Assembly: GCF_025175675.1 (NCBI RefSeq)
Contig: NZ_JANIOA010000016.1
Coordinates: forward strand, 1 to 64,000
Length of the DNA: 64,000 bases
Source of the DNA: Sedimenticola hydrogenitrophicus
GTDB lineage: Bacteria > Pseudomonadota > Gammaproteobacteria > Chromatiales > Chromatiaceae
Reading direction: 5' to 3'
Position numbers and translations under genes: made by a program. Below the pieces are notes generated by a model that was given only the letters and a program-made list of their open reading frames with translations, did no database searches and was not told where the DNA came from. Positions 8,592 to 17,214 of this stretch are shown here, one piece after another. How positions within the stretch are numbered: position 1 is the first letter of the stretch; the number at the start of each line of letters is the position of its first letter.

Positions 8592-8606
8592 TTGTGCACT
8601 GCACAA
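8592..8606. promoter_or_regulatory. palindromic operator candidate, PHA locus copy 2
   Basis: The sequence TTGTGC-ACT-GCACAA has arms identical to the copy at 8345. It lies 159 bp before the start of the rightward phasin/phaC unit. The 496-bp divergent intergenic region (8269-8764) contains no gene, and these two sites are its clearest structure. Confidence 0.55.
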
Positions 8607-8764
8607 TTTCATGCTACATTGCCGTCCATAGAGCGAAACCACGAGACACTGGAACCATGTTGAGCAGGGAACAGCTAGATCATCACCAACACACCCTGCA
8701 GGCTTCTGAATCTTAGCCAGCTCTTAAAGCCAATCTTTTTTGACCCTACTTCGAGGTAGATTCC

Positions 8765-9229
8765 ATGGCCACACAGAACCCTTTTGATTTCTCCGCCCTG
8801 TTCGCCGGCTTTGATCCCCAGGCCATTGCCAAGCAATTCCAGGAAGGCCTCAGCGGGATCTCCATACCCGGTATCGACAGCAACAGCCTGATTCAGACCC
8901 AGCGCAAGAACATGGAGCTGTTGATGTCCACCAATCAGGCGATGCTGGCCAGCTCCCAGGCACTGATTCAGCGTCAGGCAGGCATGCTGCAAGAGACCAT
9001 TGCCGAGGTTACCGCCGCCGCCACCAAACTGGCCGAATCCGGCAATCCGCAAGACGTCTCGGCCCGCCAGGTCGAACTGCTGCAGAGCGCATTCCAGAAG
9101 GCACTTGCAAACTCCAACGAGATCAGCAATATGATCCGCGAGACCCAGGAGTCGGTTGCCGGCCAGGTTAACAACCGAATTTCCGAAAGCCTGCAGGAAC
9201 TGAAAGAAACCATTTCCAAAGTAAAGTAG
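8765..9229 (+). CDS. phasin-family protein upstream of PHA synthase
   Basis: The 154-residue protein is predicted to be nearly all helical, with a phasin-like run of residues 40-130 (TQRKNMELLMSTNQAMLASS) and Gln/Glu-rich amphipathic character. It has no signal peptide or cysteine. It is 65 bp upstream of phaC in the same direction, so it probably coats granules or assists the synthase. It is unlike the leftward phasin in sequence, so the locus encodes two distinct phasins. ATG 8765 follows CGAGGTAGATTCC. Confidence 0.8.
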   Translation: MATQNPFDFSALFAGFDPQAIAKQFQEGLSGISIPGIDSNSLIQTQRKNMELLMSTNQAMLASSQALIQRQAGMLQETIAEVTAAATKLAESGNPQDVSARQVELLQSAFQKALANSNEISNMIRETQESVAGQVNNRISESLQELKETISKVK

Positions 9230-9294
9230 TGCAGGTCAACGGCCTTCCCTATACTAAAAATAAATCTGCGTAAGTTAAGGAACAGGAGAGAAAA

Positions 9295-11388
9295 ATGTCG
9301 AAATCCCAGCAGTCCGAGGTCAATTCATTGGGCTTTGCATCGACAACCACGGAACTAGAGAAGAATTTCAAACAGGTCGAAGAGATCATGGCGAACTTTG
9401 CAAAATCCTATGAACATATGGATCTGGACCCGTTCAACCTGATGAAATCCTCTGCCGAATGGTACGCCGCTGTGGCAAAAGATCCGCAAAAGGCGATCAA
9501 TGCCAACCTCTCCTTTCTGCAGAAATCCATGGAGCTGTATCAGCACTCCCTGACCAGCCTGCTGGGCGGCAGCGTCGCGGCCGAACCGGTGATCACCGAG
9601 GATAAGGGTGATCGTCGCTTCAAGCATGAAGGATGGGAGGAGCAGCCGGCATTCAACGCCATCAAGCAGTCCTATCTGCTGGTCTCCAAGTGGCTACGTG
9701 ACCAGGTGCAGGGCGTCGAGGGACTGGATGAGCATACCGCGGAGAAAGTGGAGTTCTTCACCGAACGTTATCTCGACGCCATGTCACCTACCAACTTTGC
9801 CGCCACCAACCCGGCCGTCATCGAGAAGGTCATCGAGACCAAGGGCGCCAATCTGGTACATGGCCTGAAAAACATGCTGGAGGACCTGGAAGCCGGCAAG
9901 GGCGAACTGCGCATCCGCATGACCGACACCTCCGCCTTCGAGCTGGGCGAAAATGTCGCCACCACGCCCGGCAAGGTGGTGTTCCAGAACCGCATGTTCC
10001 AGCTGATCCAGTACACCCCGGCCACCGACACCGTGCTGAAACGGCCCCTGCTGGTGATTCCGCCCTGGATCAACAAGTATTACGTCATGGATCTGCAGCC
10101 GAAGAATTCGCTGCTGAAATGGCTGGTGGACCAGGGCCACACGGTGTTCGTGGTCTCCTGGGTCAATCCGGACAGCTCCTATGCCGAGACCAGCTTTGCC
10201 GACTATGTTACAGAGGGGGTGATTGCCGCCGTTGACGCAGTTGAACAGGCGACCGGTGAGTCGGAGATCAACATGATCGGCTACTGCATCGGCGGCACGC
10301 TGCTGGCCACCACACTCGCCTACATGCAGGCCAAGGGTGACCAGCGGGTGAAGAGTGCCACCTTCCTGACCACCATGCTCGACTTCGCCAGCCCGGGGGA
10401 ACTCGGGGTGTTCATCGACGAAGAGCAGATCTGCGGTCTGGAAAAAAAGATGCACGAGAGCGGCTATCTGGATGGTACCCAGATGGCGGGCACATTCAAT
10501 CTGATGCGCGCCAATGACCTGATCTGGTCGTTCTATATCAACAACTATCTGCTGGGCAACGATCCACGCCCATTCGACCTGCTGTACTGGAACTCGGACT
10601 CCACGCGGATGCCGGCCAGGATGCATGCCTGGTATCTGCGTAATCTCTACCTGGAGAACAACCTGTGTAAACCGGGTGGCGTAACCATCAACGATGTCCC
10701 CATCGATATCGCCAGGGTGGATATTCCGGTCTGCTTCGTCTCCACGGTGGAAGATCACATCGCCCCCTGGAAATCGACCACCTCCGGTGCCCGACTGTTT
10801 TCCGGTGATGTGCGCTTCATGCTCGGCGGATCCGGACATATCGCCGGTATCATCAACCCGCCGGCAGCGGGGAAATACAATTACCGGGTAACCGACCGGT
10901 TGCCGGAAGATGTTGAAACCTGGGCGTCCGAGGCGGAGGTGGTCGACGGCTCCTGGTGGCCGGCGTGGGATCGCTGGGTAAAGGCCCTGGCCGACGAACC
11001 GGTGGCGGCCCGCCAGCCGGGTGACAACGGTATGCCCATCATCGAGAATGCCCCCGGCAGCTATGTGAAACGCACCCTGAATGACATCAGCCAGACCGAG
11101 GCACCCGTGACACCGGCCGTGGATGAGCGGAGCGAAACGGCTGCGCCCGCTCCTGAACCGGCGGTCGCCGACAGCTCACAGCCGGCACCGGCGGATGATC
11201 TGACGGCCATCAAGGGCATCGGCCCCAAACTGGCCGATGTCTTGACCAACTCCGGCATCGTCAGCTATGCCCAGTTGGCGGAGATGGGTAGCGATGGCAT
11301 CAAACAACATCTGTTGAGCGTGGATGAACGCTATGCGCGTTATGACACCACCAGCTGGCCGGAACAGGCCAGAATGCTGATGCCGTAA
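9295..11388 (+). CDS. phaC: class I poly(3-hydroxyalkanoate) synthase with a C-terminal helix-hairpin-helix extension
   Basis: The 697-residue enzyme polymerises (R)-3-hydroxyacyl-CoA. The lipase-like box GYCIGG holds the catalytic C331, with D487 in VEDHIAPW and H515 in GGSGHIAG. The synthase core ends near residue 590. A Pro/Ala/Glu-rich linker (about 610-633) then leads to a compact domain at 636-697 beginning LTAIKGIGPKLADVL and ending TTSWPEQARMLMP, a helix-hairpin-helix pattern otherwise found in small DNA- or protein-binding modules. Typical class I synthases are about 560-620 residues, so this extension is unusual. ATG follows AACAGGAGAGAAAA. Confidence 0.93.
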   Translation: MSKSQQSEVNSLGFASTTTELEKNFKQVEEIMANFAKSYEHMDLDPFNLMKSSAEWYAAVAKDPQKAINANLSFLQKSMELYQHSLTSLLGGSVAAEPVITEDKGDRRFKHEGWEEQPAFNAIKQSYLLVSKWLRDQVQGVEGLDEHTAEKVEFFTERYLDAMSPTNFAATNPAVIEKVIETKGANLVHGLKNMLEDLEAGKGELRIRMTDTSAFELGENVATTPGKVVFQNRMFQLIQYTPATDTVLKRPLLVIPPWINKYYVMDLQPKNSLLKWLVDQGHTVFVVSWVNPDSSYAETSFADYVTEGVIAAVDAVEQATGESEINMIGYCIGGTLLATTLAYMQAKGDQRVKSATFLTTMLDFASPGELGVFIDEEQICGLEKKMHESGYLDGTQMAGTFNLMRANDLIWSFYINNYLLGNDPRPFDLLYWNSDSTRMPARMHAWYLRNLYLENNLCKPGGVTINDVPIDIARVDIPVCFVSTVEDHIAPWKSTTSGARLFSGDVRFMLGGSGHIAGIINPPAAGKYNYRVTDRLPEDVETWASEAEVVDGSWWPAWDRWVKALADEPVAARQPGDNGMPIIENAPGSYVKRTLNDISQTEAPVTPAVDERSETAAPAPEPAVADSSQPAPADDLTAIKGIGPKLADVLTNSGIVSYAQLAEMGSDGIKQHLLSVDERYARYDTTSWPEQARMLMP

Positions 11389-11408
11389 TCCCATTGCGGA
11401 GTAATAGT

Positions 11409-11445
11409 TAAAAAAGGCCAAGTCGGTTCCGACTTGGCCTTTTTT
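11409..11445. terminator. bidirectional rho-independent terminator
   Basis: A GGCCAAGTCGG/CCGACTTGGCC stem with a two-base loop is flanked by A-run and T-run on either side, so it can stop transcription from phaC rightward and from the OmpA lipoprotein gene leftward. Confidence 0.95.
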
Positions 11446-11533
11446 ATGCCTCACCGGAAATGTCCGGGAGAGGTGCAACGGGCGACAGGTTGGGCAAACT
11501 TTCCGCGCCCGGATCACACCCCTCGCCTACGCC

Positions 11534-12202
11534 CTACTCCACATAAGGCAACAAGGTAAGCTCCGCGCGGCGGTTCTGCTGGCGTCCCGTGGCGGTGCCG
11601 TTGCTGGCGACCGGGCGGCTCTCCCCATAGCCCACGCTATCGATGCGTATGGATTCAACGCCGTTGGCGATCAGGACACCGCTGACCGCCTGGGCGCGCT
11701 GCTGCGACAGACGCTGATTATAGGTGTCAGAACCGGTGCTGTCGGTATGCCCCGCAACCTCGATCATGGTGGACTTGTACTCTTTCAACACCAGCGCCAC
11801 GGAACCCAGGGTATCGACAAAGTTGTGATTCACCTCGGCACGATCGACGGCAAAAGTGATATTGGCCGGCATATTGAGGATGATGTTGTCCCCGTTACGG
11901 GTCACGCTCACCCCGGTATGCTCCAGCTGCTGGCGCAGTTTGGCTTCCTGGACGTCCATGTAGTAGCCGACGCCGCCACCGGCAATCGCGCCGATACCGG
12001 CGCCTTTCAATGCCCGTTCCGTGCGCTTCTTCTTGTCCCCGGAGGTGGCTATACCCAACACCGCACCGACTGCCGCGCCGATGGCCGCCCCTTTGGTGGC
12101 GCTGGAGGTCTTCTCCTCGCGGGTATAGGGGTCCACCGTGGTACAGGCCTGCAACAAGAGAGCCGAAACGATCAGGCCACAGAGGGAGATTTTCTTATTC
12201 AT
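11534..12202 (-). CDS. outer-membrane lipoprotein with glycine zipper and OmpA peptidoglycan-binding domain (YiaD-like)
   Basis: The 222-residue protein begins with a lipoprotein signal peptide whose lipobox LLQAC puts the lipidated cysteine at residue 20. Residues 38-80 are Gly/Ala-rich (GAAIGAAVGAVLG and GAGIGAIAGGGVGYY), a glycine-zipper membrane segment. The C-terminal half is an OmpA domain with IEVAGHTDSTGS and the NRRAEL end motif that bind peptidoglycan. It should anchor the outer membrane to the cell wall. It is a single gene sharing the terminator at 11409-11445 with phaC. Confidence 0.88.
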   Translation of the reverse strand: MNKKISLCGLIVSALLLQACTTVDPYTREEKTSSATKGAAIGAAVGAVLGIATSGDKKKRTERALKGAGIGAIAGGGVGYYMDVQEAKLRQQLEHTGVSVTRNGDNIILNMPANITFAVDRAEVNHNFVDTLGSVALVLKEYKSTMIEVAGHTDSTGSDTYNQRLSQQRAQAVSGVLIANGVESIRIDSVGYGESRPVASNGTATGRQQNRRAELTLLPYVE

Positions 12203-12274
12203 ATAACACTCCTAACTAGATAACAATCAGAGGAAGCCAAGCTGATTGGCACCCATGCAAAAAACACTCGAGTT

Positions 12275-12303
12275 AACTACCACCGGCAAAGCCGGGGGTT
12301 TAT
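12275..12303. repeat. imperfect hairpin, REP-like
   Basis: ACCGGC-AAA-GCCGGGGGTTT forms a short GC-rich hairpin in the 12203-12747 gap. With the stronger hairpin at 12547-12571 it brackets a family D repeat. Similar paired hairpins occur in REP elements and at IS200/IS605 ends, but no transposase is present. Confidence 0.4.
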
Positions 12304-12409
12304 TGGTGAGCGCCTCAAAGGCGTCACAACAGCCTGAGCTGCCCAAGGCGGCCGAACAACTTTCCGTACCTACGGCACCTCCCCGGTCCCGGATCGGTAA
12401 AGGATCATT

Positions 12410-12490
12410 ACTCTCGCCAAGACGCCAAGCACGCCAAGAAAAATCGATTCCTCCCTTTATTCTTTGCGCTCTTGGCGTCTTGGCGAGAGT
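12410..12490. repeat. family D inverted repeat, copy 1
   Basis: The 20-base arms ACTCTCGCCAAGACGCCAAG at 12410-12429 and their exact reverse complement at 12471-12490 flank a 41-base AT-richer centre. A related copy is at 18842-18938. The repeat lies in the 545-bp gap between the OmpA lipoprotein and DUF2058 genes, which has no convincing gene. Confidence 0.85.
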
Positions 12491-12546
12491 CCGTTTGCCG
12501 TCTGTCAGCCAGGGGCGCTCGATCCATGCATAGGTCAAACCTGACG

Positions 12547-12571
12547 AGTCCCCCGGCTGAGCCGGGGGACT
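12547..12571. repeat. perfect 11-bp inverted repeat
   Basis: AGTCCCCCGGC-TGA-GCCGGGGGACT is a perfect hairpin with a three-base loop. No T-run follows on either strand, so a classical terminator is unlikely. It resembles a REP unit. Confidence 0.6.
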
Positions 12572-12747
12572 ACCCAGGGGATGCACCAGCCTTAAGCACC
12601 GGCACCCCGGAGCTAGCTGGAGATTGGCCTATGCTTGCATATCGCGATGCCTTGTTACCGCTAGCGAATCACACTTCCGTGAACCGGGGCGGGACAGGAT
12701 GGCCAGCTTCAATGAACCTGATCCACACGAGGCCGCAAACCCACCGC

Positions 12748-13287
12748 TTACCACATCAGATCATCCGGCACCTGGAAGTCGGCGTAGGGATCGTCCTCGT
12801 CCACATCGCCGGCAGGGTCATTTCGCAGCACAATCGTCGATCCATCCCGCTGGGCGATTTTCTCCGCCACGCCGATGGGCACCACGGCATAGTGGTCGTC
12901 AAAGCGGGTGATGGCCAACTGCCCGCGACTGAGGCGCGACTGGATCTGCTCGCTGACATAGAGTTTCTTGACCTTGCTGCCATCGGTGAAGCTATAGGCG
13001 AGTTGGCCTTCATCCAGCGCCACCTGGTTCATCTCGATCAGTTGCCTGATCTGTGCCTGCACAGCGCGTCTGTCCGCTTCGGCCTTGCGCTGGAGATTGA
13101 GTTGCCGGTCCCGTTCCGCCTGGACCCGTTGCGCCTCTTTGGCCGCCTGTTTCACCTCGTCCGTCGATTGGGCATGCCCCTTGCGTTGCTGCTTGGCCTG
13201 TTTCTGCTTTTCCTTGCGCACTTCACTGGCCTTCTTCTTGTCCACCAGACCCGCCTTGAGCAGCTGATCCTGTAATGAGATACCCAT
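12748..13287 (-). CDS. DUF2058 (YaiL-like) nucleoprotein/polynucleotide-associated protein
   Basis: The 179-residue protein has the DUF2058 layout: an N-terminal segment MGISLQDQLLKAGLVDKKKA, then a strongly basic coiled coil (about 20-85; KEKQKQAKQQRKG), then a C-terminal beta-rich half with KKLYVSEQIQSRLSRG and HYAVVP. Family members are highly charged and reported as polynucleotide-associated, but a reaction is not established. ATG 13287 has AGGA seven bases upstream; a TTG one codon earlier is less likely. It is transcribed in the same direction as the amidotransferase gene upstream, 54 bp away. Confidence 0.85.
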   Translation of the reverse strand: MGISLQDQLLKAGLVDKKKASEVRKEKQKQAKQQRKGHAQSTDEVKQAAKEAQRVQAERDRQLNLQRKAEADRRAVQAQIRQLIEMNQVALDEGQLAYSFTDGSKVKKLYVSEQIQSRLSRGQLAITRFDDHYAVVPIGVAEKIAQRDGSTIVLRNDPAGDVDEDDPYADFQVPDDLMW

Positions 13288-13341
13288 CAATAAATCCTCA
13301 TTGGTTTGGTTAGCCGTCTGTCGGGATCGACCAACAGACGC

Positions 13342-14118
13342 CTAGTCTTTATAACATTCGACCACGTCGCCGTTGTGAAAAATCATGCACTCCCCCGGTG
13401 CTATCCGGGTCCACTCCTCGTTGGCGGTCAGCGGCTCGGTGGCAATCACCGCCACCCGGTCCTGCGGGGTGGTGACCTGGGTGAAATCCACCGTCACATC
13501 CAGATCCTTCAACTCCGCCTTGTCGAACGGGTGCCGGCGAATCAGGTAGTGCAGATCGGTACTGCAGTGGGCGATCAGGATCTCGCCATTGGAGAGCAGA
13601 AAGTTAAAGGTGCCGAGCCGGGCAATCTGCCGCGTCTTCTCGCGGATCGCCTTGCACAGCTCCGCGATCGGGGGGCGCTTGGCAAAGCGTTGCCGCAGGT
13701 GGTGGAGGATGGCGCAAAAGGCGCGTTCACTGTCGGTGGTGCCCACCGGTTGATAACAGCCCGAGAGTTCCGGCGCATACTCCAGCAGATCGCCATTATG
13801 GGCATACACCCAGTACTCACCCCACAGCTCGCGGATGAACGGGTGGGTATTCTCCAGGCGCACCGCACCGACGCTCGCCTTGCGGATATGGGCGATCACA
13901 TTCATCGAATGGATCGGGTAGTGCTTGACCAGGTCCGACACCACGGAATCCGCCGAGGGCTGTACATCCATGAAAGTACGGCACCCCTTGCCTTCAAAAA
14001 ACGCAATACCCCAGCCGTCCTTGTGCTCATCGATTTCACCGCCCCGCCGGGCGAAGCCCTCGAAGGAGAAGCAGATATCGGTGGGTACGTTGCAGTTCAT
14101 TCCCAGCAGTTGACACAT
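13342..14118 (-). CDS. class II glutamine amidotransferase (YafJ-like)
   Basis: The 258-residue protein starts MCQLLGMNC, placing the nucleophilic cysteine at position 2 after Met removal, as in Ntn-type class II amidotransferases. Other conserved pieces are DGWGIAFFEG, VIAHIRKASVG and THPF, and YAHNGDL, which build the glutaminase site. There is no synthase domain, so it is a stand-alone glutaminase-type protein of unknown acceptor, like YafJ. It lies 48 bp downstream of the aldolase-family gene and could be co-transcribed. Confidence 0.9.
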   Translation of the reverse strand: MCQLLGMNCNVPTDICFSFEGFARRGGEIDEHKDGWGIAFFEGKGCRTFMDVQPSADSVVSDLVKHYPIHSMNVIAHIRKASVGAVRLENTHPFIRELWGEYWVYAHNGDLLEYAPELSGCYQPVGTTDSERAFCAILHHLRQRFAKRPPIAELCKAIREKTRQIARLGTFNFLLSNGEILIAHCSTDLHYLIRRHPFDKAELKDLDVTVDFTQVTTPQDRVAVIATEPLTANEEWTRIAPGECMIFHNGDVVECYKD

Positions 14119-14166
14119 GTTTCAAATCCACTTTCCGCTACTGTTAAGGTGATTGCCGGAAATCGT

Positions 14167-14724
14167 CTAAACACTGCCCATCTGCCGGGCGATAAAGGCG
14201 GTTTTCGCGGATAGCTCCAGCGAGCAGGTCCACTTATAGGCCAGATTCAACGTCTCTCCCGCGGCATAGACCCCGTGCCCCCGTACCACGGTGATGCGGT
14301 GCGATTGCAGCATGGCGGCCACTGCCGCCGGGGCCTGCGCCACATAGTCGGCATAGGGAATGGTGATCACCGGCACCTGGGGGAAATAGAGTTGCCCCTC
14401 AAAATCCACCGGCATGAAAGTCTCCCCATTCAGGGTCGCTGCCACCGTGTAGGGGCCATGACTGTGCAGCACCGCGGTGACCGCGGGATTCTGCCGGTAC
14501 ACCTGTTGATGCAGCGGGCCGTCCAGCGAGGCCCCGCCGTCGCAGCCCCGGGCCACCGAGCAGGCCACCAGATCATTGACGGTCAGGGTATCGGCACAGG
14601 CACCCGTGGGGGTTATCCAGAAGCGGTCGCCATCCCGCACCGAGGCGTTGCCGCTGTGCGAATCGTTGTTCCCGTATTGCCGCAGCCACCGGTAATACTG
14701 TACCAGCTGTTGACGTATCTCCAT
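14167..14724 (-). CDS. class II aldolase/adducin-family protein
   Basis: The 185-residue protein has the class II aldolase fold. Zinc ligands are visible as H87 and H89 in LHSHG and H150 in VRGHG, and NASVR near residue 26-30 matches the phosphate-binding region. The position of the catalytic glutamate of fuculose-phosphate aldolase appears to be D68 (SLDGPLH), so the reaction may differ. Substrate is unknown; sugar-phosphate lyase or dehydratase activity is possible. It is divergent from modB. Confidence 0.8.
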   Translation of the reverse strand: MEIRQQLVQYYRWLRQYGNNDSHSGNASVRDGDRFWITPTGACADTLTVNDLVACSVARGCDGGASLDGPLHQQVYRQNPAVTAVLHSHGPYTVAATLNGETFMPVDFEGQLYFPQVPVITIPYADYVAQAPAAVAAMLQSHRITVVRGHGVYAAGETLNLAYKWTCSLELSAKTAFIARQMGSV

Positions 14725-14915
14725 CCCGGCTCCTTCACGTTCACCTGTTGGACTATGATAGGCGAATTATCCCTTTATCAGTACAATAACGGAAATCCCC
14801 ATACTGGATCCGCTATGCGTTGTACCAAGAATAGAGGCGGCCACGGCCTGCCGGCAGTTAGGCCTTTTGACGGTCTCCGCCCTGTGGCAAGCGGCCGTGC
14901 CGAGGCGCCGAGGTG

Positions 14916-15599
14916 ATGACGCCCGACGATCTGGCGGCACTCTGGGTCACCCTGCGACTGGCCCTGACCTCCACGCTGCTGCTGCTGTTGCTGGGGACAC
15001 CGGTCGCCTGGTGGCTGGCCAGGTCCCACTCCCGCGCACGCACCCTGGTGGAGACCATCATCGCCCTGCCCCTGGTGCTGCCGCCGACGGTACTCGGCTT
15101 CTACCTGCTGATCGCCCTCTCCCCCAACGGTATTATCGGCGCGGGCTGGATGGCCCTGGGCGGGAGCGGACTGGCCTTCACCTTCAGCGGTCTGGTGATC
15201 GGCTCGGTACTCTACTCCATGCCGTTTGTGGTGCAGCCGTTGCAGAATGCCTTCGCCGCCATCGATCGGCGTACCCTGGAAGCCGCCGGCACCCTGCGGG
15301 CATCGCCCCTGGATAGCTTCTTTTCGGTGGTGATACCTCTGGCGCGTCCCGGTCTGATCACCGCCGCCACCCTGGGATTTGCCCACACCCTGGGCGAATT
15401 CGGTGTGGTATTGATGATCGGTGGCAACATACCGGGCAAGACCCAGGTCCTCTCCATTGCCATTTATGATCACGTGGAGTCGCTGCAGTATGCCCAGGCC
15501 CACCTGCTCTCCGCCGGGCTGTTGATCTTCTCGTTCCTGATTCTGTTCCTGGTCTACCGCACCAACGGCAGCAGCCTGCTGCGCCGGGAGAACCGGTGA
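14916..15599 (+). CDS. modB: molybdate ABC transporter permease
   Basis: The 227-residue integral membrane protein has about five helices and the EAA-type cytoplasmic loop EAAGTLRASPLDSFFSVVIP, which docks on the ATPase. ALPLVLPPTVLGFYLL and GEFGVVLMIGGNIPG are typical of ModB. It overlaps modC by four bases. A GTG one codon earlier is an alternative start. The periplasmic binding protein gene modA, normally immediately upstream, is absent; the 190 bases before modB hold only a 34-codon reading frame without ModA features. Confidence 0.88.
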   Translation: MTPDDLAALWVTLRLALTSTLLLLLLGTPVAWWLARSHSRARTLVETIIALPLVLPPTVLGFYLLIALSPNGIIGAGWMALGGSGLAFTFSGLVIGSVLYSMPFVVQPLQNAFAAIDRRTLEAAGTLRASPLDSFFSVVIPLARPGLITAATLGFAHTLGEFGVVLMIGGNIPGKTQVLSIAIYDHVESLQYAQAHLLSAGLLIFSFLILFLVYRTNGSSLLRRENR

Positions 15600-16675
15600 G
15601 CACCGGCATCAACTTTCGTTTCAGATTGCCGTTGGGCACCTTTACCCTCGATGCGAAAGGTGAAATTCCCAGCCGCGGGGTAACCGCCCTGTTCGGCCGC
15701 TCCGGCTGCGGCAAGACTTCGCTGCTGCGCTGTATTGCCGGACTGGAGCAGGCCGGCGAGGCCTACCTCTCCATCGCCGGCGAATGCTGGCATGACAGCG
15801 ATAAAGGCTTTTACCTGCCGCCACACAAGCGCGCCATCGGTTACGTATTCCAGGAGGGGATGCTGTTTCCGCATCTGCGGGTGGGGGAGAACCTGAGGTT
15901 TGGTCACCGCCGGACGCCGGTCGGTCAGCGCAGTGAGGATTTTGACCGGGTGGTGCAACTGCTGGCGTTGGGACCGTTAATCGATCGCAGTCCGGCCCAA
16001 CTCTCCGGTGGCGAAAAACAGCGGGTGGCCATCGGCCGGGCGCTGCTCAACCACCCCCGCCTGCTGCTGATGGACGAGCCGATGGCGGCGTTGGACCGGG
16101 GACACAAAAAAGAGATCCTCCCCTACCTTGAGCGGCTCCATGGGGAGTCCAATATCCCCATCATCTACGTCACCCATGACCTGAATGAACTGGCCCGGAT
16201 TGCCGATCACCTGGTTCTGATTGAGCAGGGAACCATTCTGGCCGCCGGTCCCTTGAACGAGATGCTGGGCCGGGTGGATCTGCCGATCGCCCGGGATGAG
16301 GAGGCCGGCGCCCTGTTCGATACCCGGATCGTCCATCATGACGAGACCTACCACCTGACCCGGCTGGCGTTTGGCGGTTGCGAACTGACCGTGGGCTGGA
16401 TCGACCGACCGGTCGGGGCGATGGTACGAATCCGCATCCATGCCAAGGATGTGAGCCTGGCACTGGACCCGCCCGGCCCGACCAGCATCCTCAATGTGCT
16501 GCCGGTGACGGTGTTGGAGATGGCGGCGCACGGCCGTGGCCGGATGATCGTGAAGCTTGAGCTGGGCGGGGAAGCGCTGCTGGCCCGTATTACGCAGAAA
16601 TCCCAGGCCAATCTTGATCTCCAGCCCGGGATGCGGGTCTATGCCCAGATCAAGAGTGTTGCGCTCTCGCTCTAG
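15596..16675 (+). CDS. modC: molybdate ABC transporter ATP-binding protein
   Basis: The 359-residue ATPase has Walker A GRSGCGKT at 34-41, the signature LSGGEKQRVAIGRAL, Walker B LLLMDEP and the switch histidine in YVTHD. The C-terminal part beginning around residue 290 (VRIRIHAKDVSLAL) is a molybdopterin/oxyanion-binding (Mop) domain typical of ModC. It starts with GTG overlapping the modB stop codon. The stop lies inside the convergent mobB gene end. Confidence 0.92.
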   Translation: MSTGINFRFRLPLGTFTLDAKGEIPSRGVTALFGRSGCGKTSLLRCIAGLEQAGEAYLSIAGECWHDSDKGFYLPPHKRAIGYVFQEGMLFPHLRVGENLRFGHRRTPVGQRSEDFDRVVQLLALGPLIDRSPAQLSGGEKQRVAIGRALLNHPRLLLMDEPMAALDRGHKKEILPYLERLHGESNIPIIYVTHDLNELARIADHLVLIEQGTILAAGPLNEMLGRVDLPIARDEEAGALFDTRIVHHDETYHLTRLAFGGCELTVGWIDRPVGAMVRIRIHAKDVSLALDPPGPTSILNVLPVTVLEMAAHGRGRMIVKLELGGEALLARITQKSQANLDLQPGMRVYAQIKSVALSL

Positions 16676-17214
16676 CCGGCGGCGTCCCGATCGGCCATCC
16701 AGTCGATGATAAAGTCGGCGATCTGCCGCGCCTCGTTGAGATCCAGCAGGGGCAAGGGCAGCCCATCCGGTGGTGTACCGTCACAGGCGAAGGCGACAAT
16801 GGCGGGATCCTTCGGATAGAGCAGCGGTTTCCCCAGGGCGCTGCGGTGCAGTTCGATTTTCGGAAAGGCCACGTGCTTGAAGCCCTCCACCAGGATCAGG
16901 TCCAGGTTCGCCTGGTCCAGCTGGTCAATCATCTCCTGCAGCACCGGATCCTCCCGGGTCTCGGTCTCCACCATCAGCGCCCAGCGCCGGCCCGAGGCGA
17001 TCAACATCTGCGACGCCCCCGCCTTGCGCAGTTCGTAGCTGTCCTTGCCCGGCTGGTCGATATCGAAATCGTGATGGGTGTGTTTCACCATGCCGATGCG
17101 CAAACCCTGCCCCTGCAACAGCGGCAACAGCTTCTTCAACAGCGAGGTCTTGCCGGTGCCGCTATAGGCGGCAAACCCCAGGACCGGTATCTCTGCGTTC
17201 AATCTACCCACCAA
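16672..17214 (-). CDS. mobB: molybdopterin-guanine dinucleotide biosynthesis protein B
   Basis: The 180-residue GTP-binding protein assists insertion of the guanine nucleotide into molybdenum cofactor. The P-loop SGTGKTSL is near residue 18, followed by VKHTHHDFDID and VEGFKH, both characteristic of MobB. It converges with modC, overlapping its stop by four bases, and sits beside the molybdate importer. The start is uncertain: TTG 17214 and GTG 17211 both overlap the upstream gene's stop, and TTG 17202 is also possible. Confidence 0.9.
   Translation of the reverse strand: MVGRLNAEIPVLGFAAYSGTGKTSLLKKLLPLLQGQGLRIGMVKHTHHDFDIDQPGKDSYELRKAGASQMLIASGRRWALMVETETREDPVLQEMIDQLDQANLDLILVEGFKHVAFPKIELHRSALGKPLLYPKDPAIVAFACDGTPPDGLPLPLLDLNEARQIADFIIDWMADRDAAG

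Noticed and set aside
9784-10839. Long open frame opposite to phaC
   Set aside because: Histidine/glycine-rich translation without domains, antisense to the catalytic core.
14815-14916. 34-codon frame upstream of modB as a modA remnant or molybdenum cofactor riboswitch
   Set aside because: Neither ModA motifs nor a convincing riboswitch core could be recognised.
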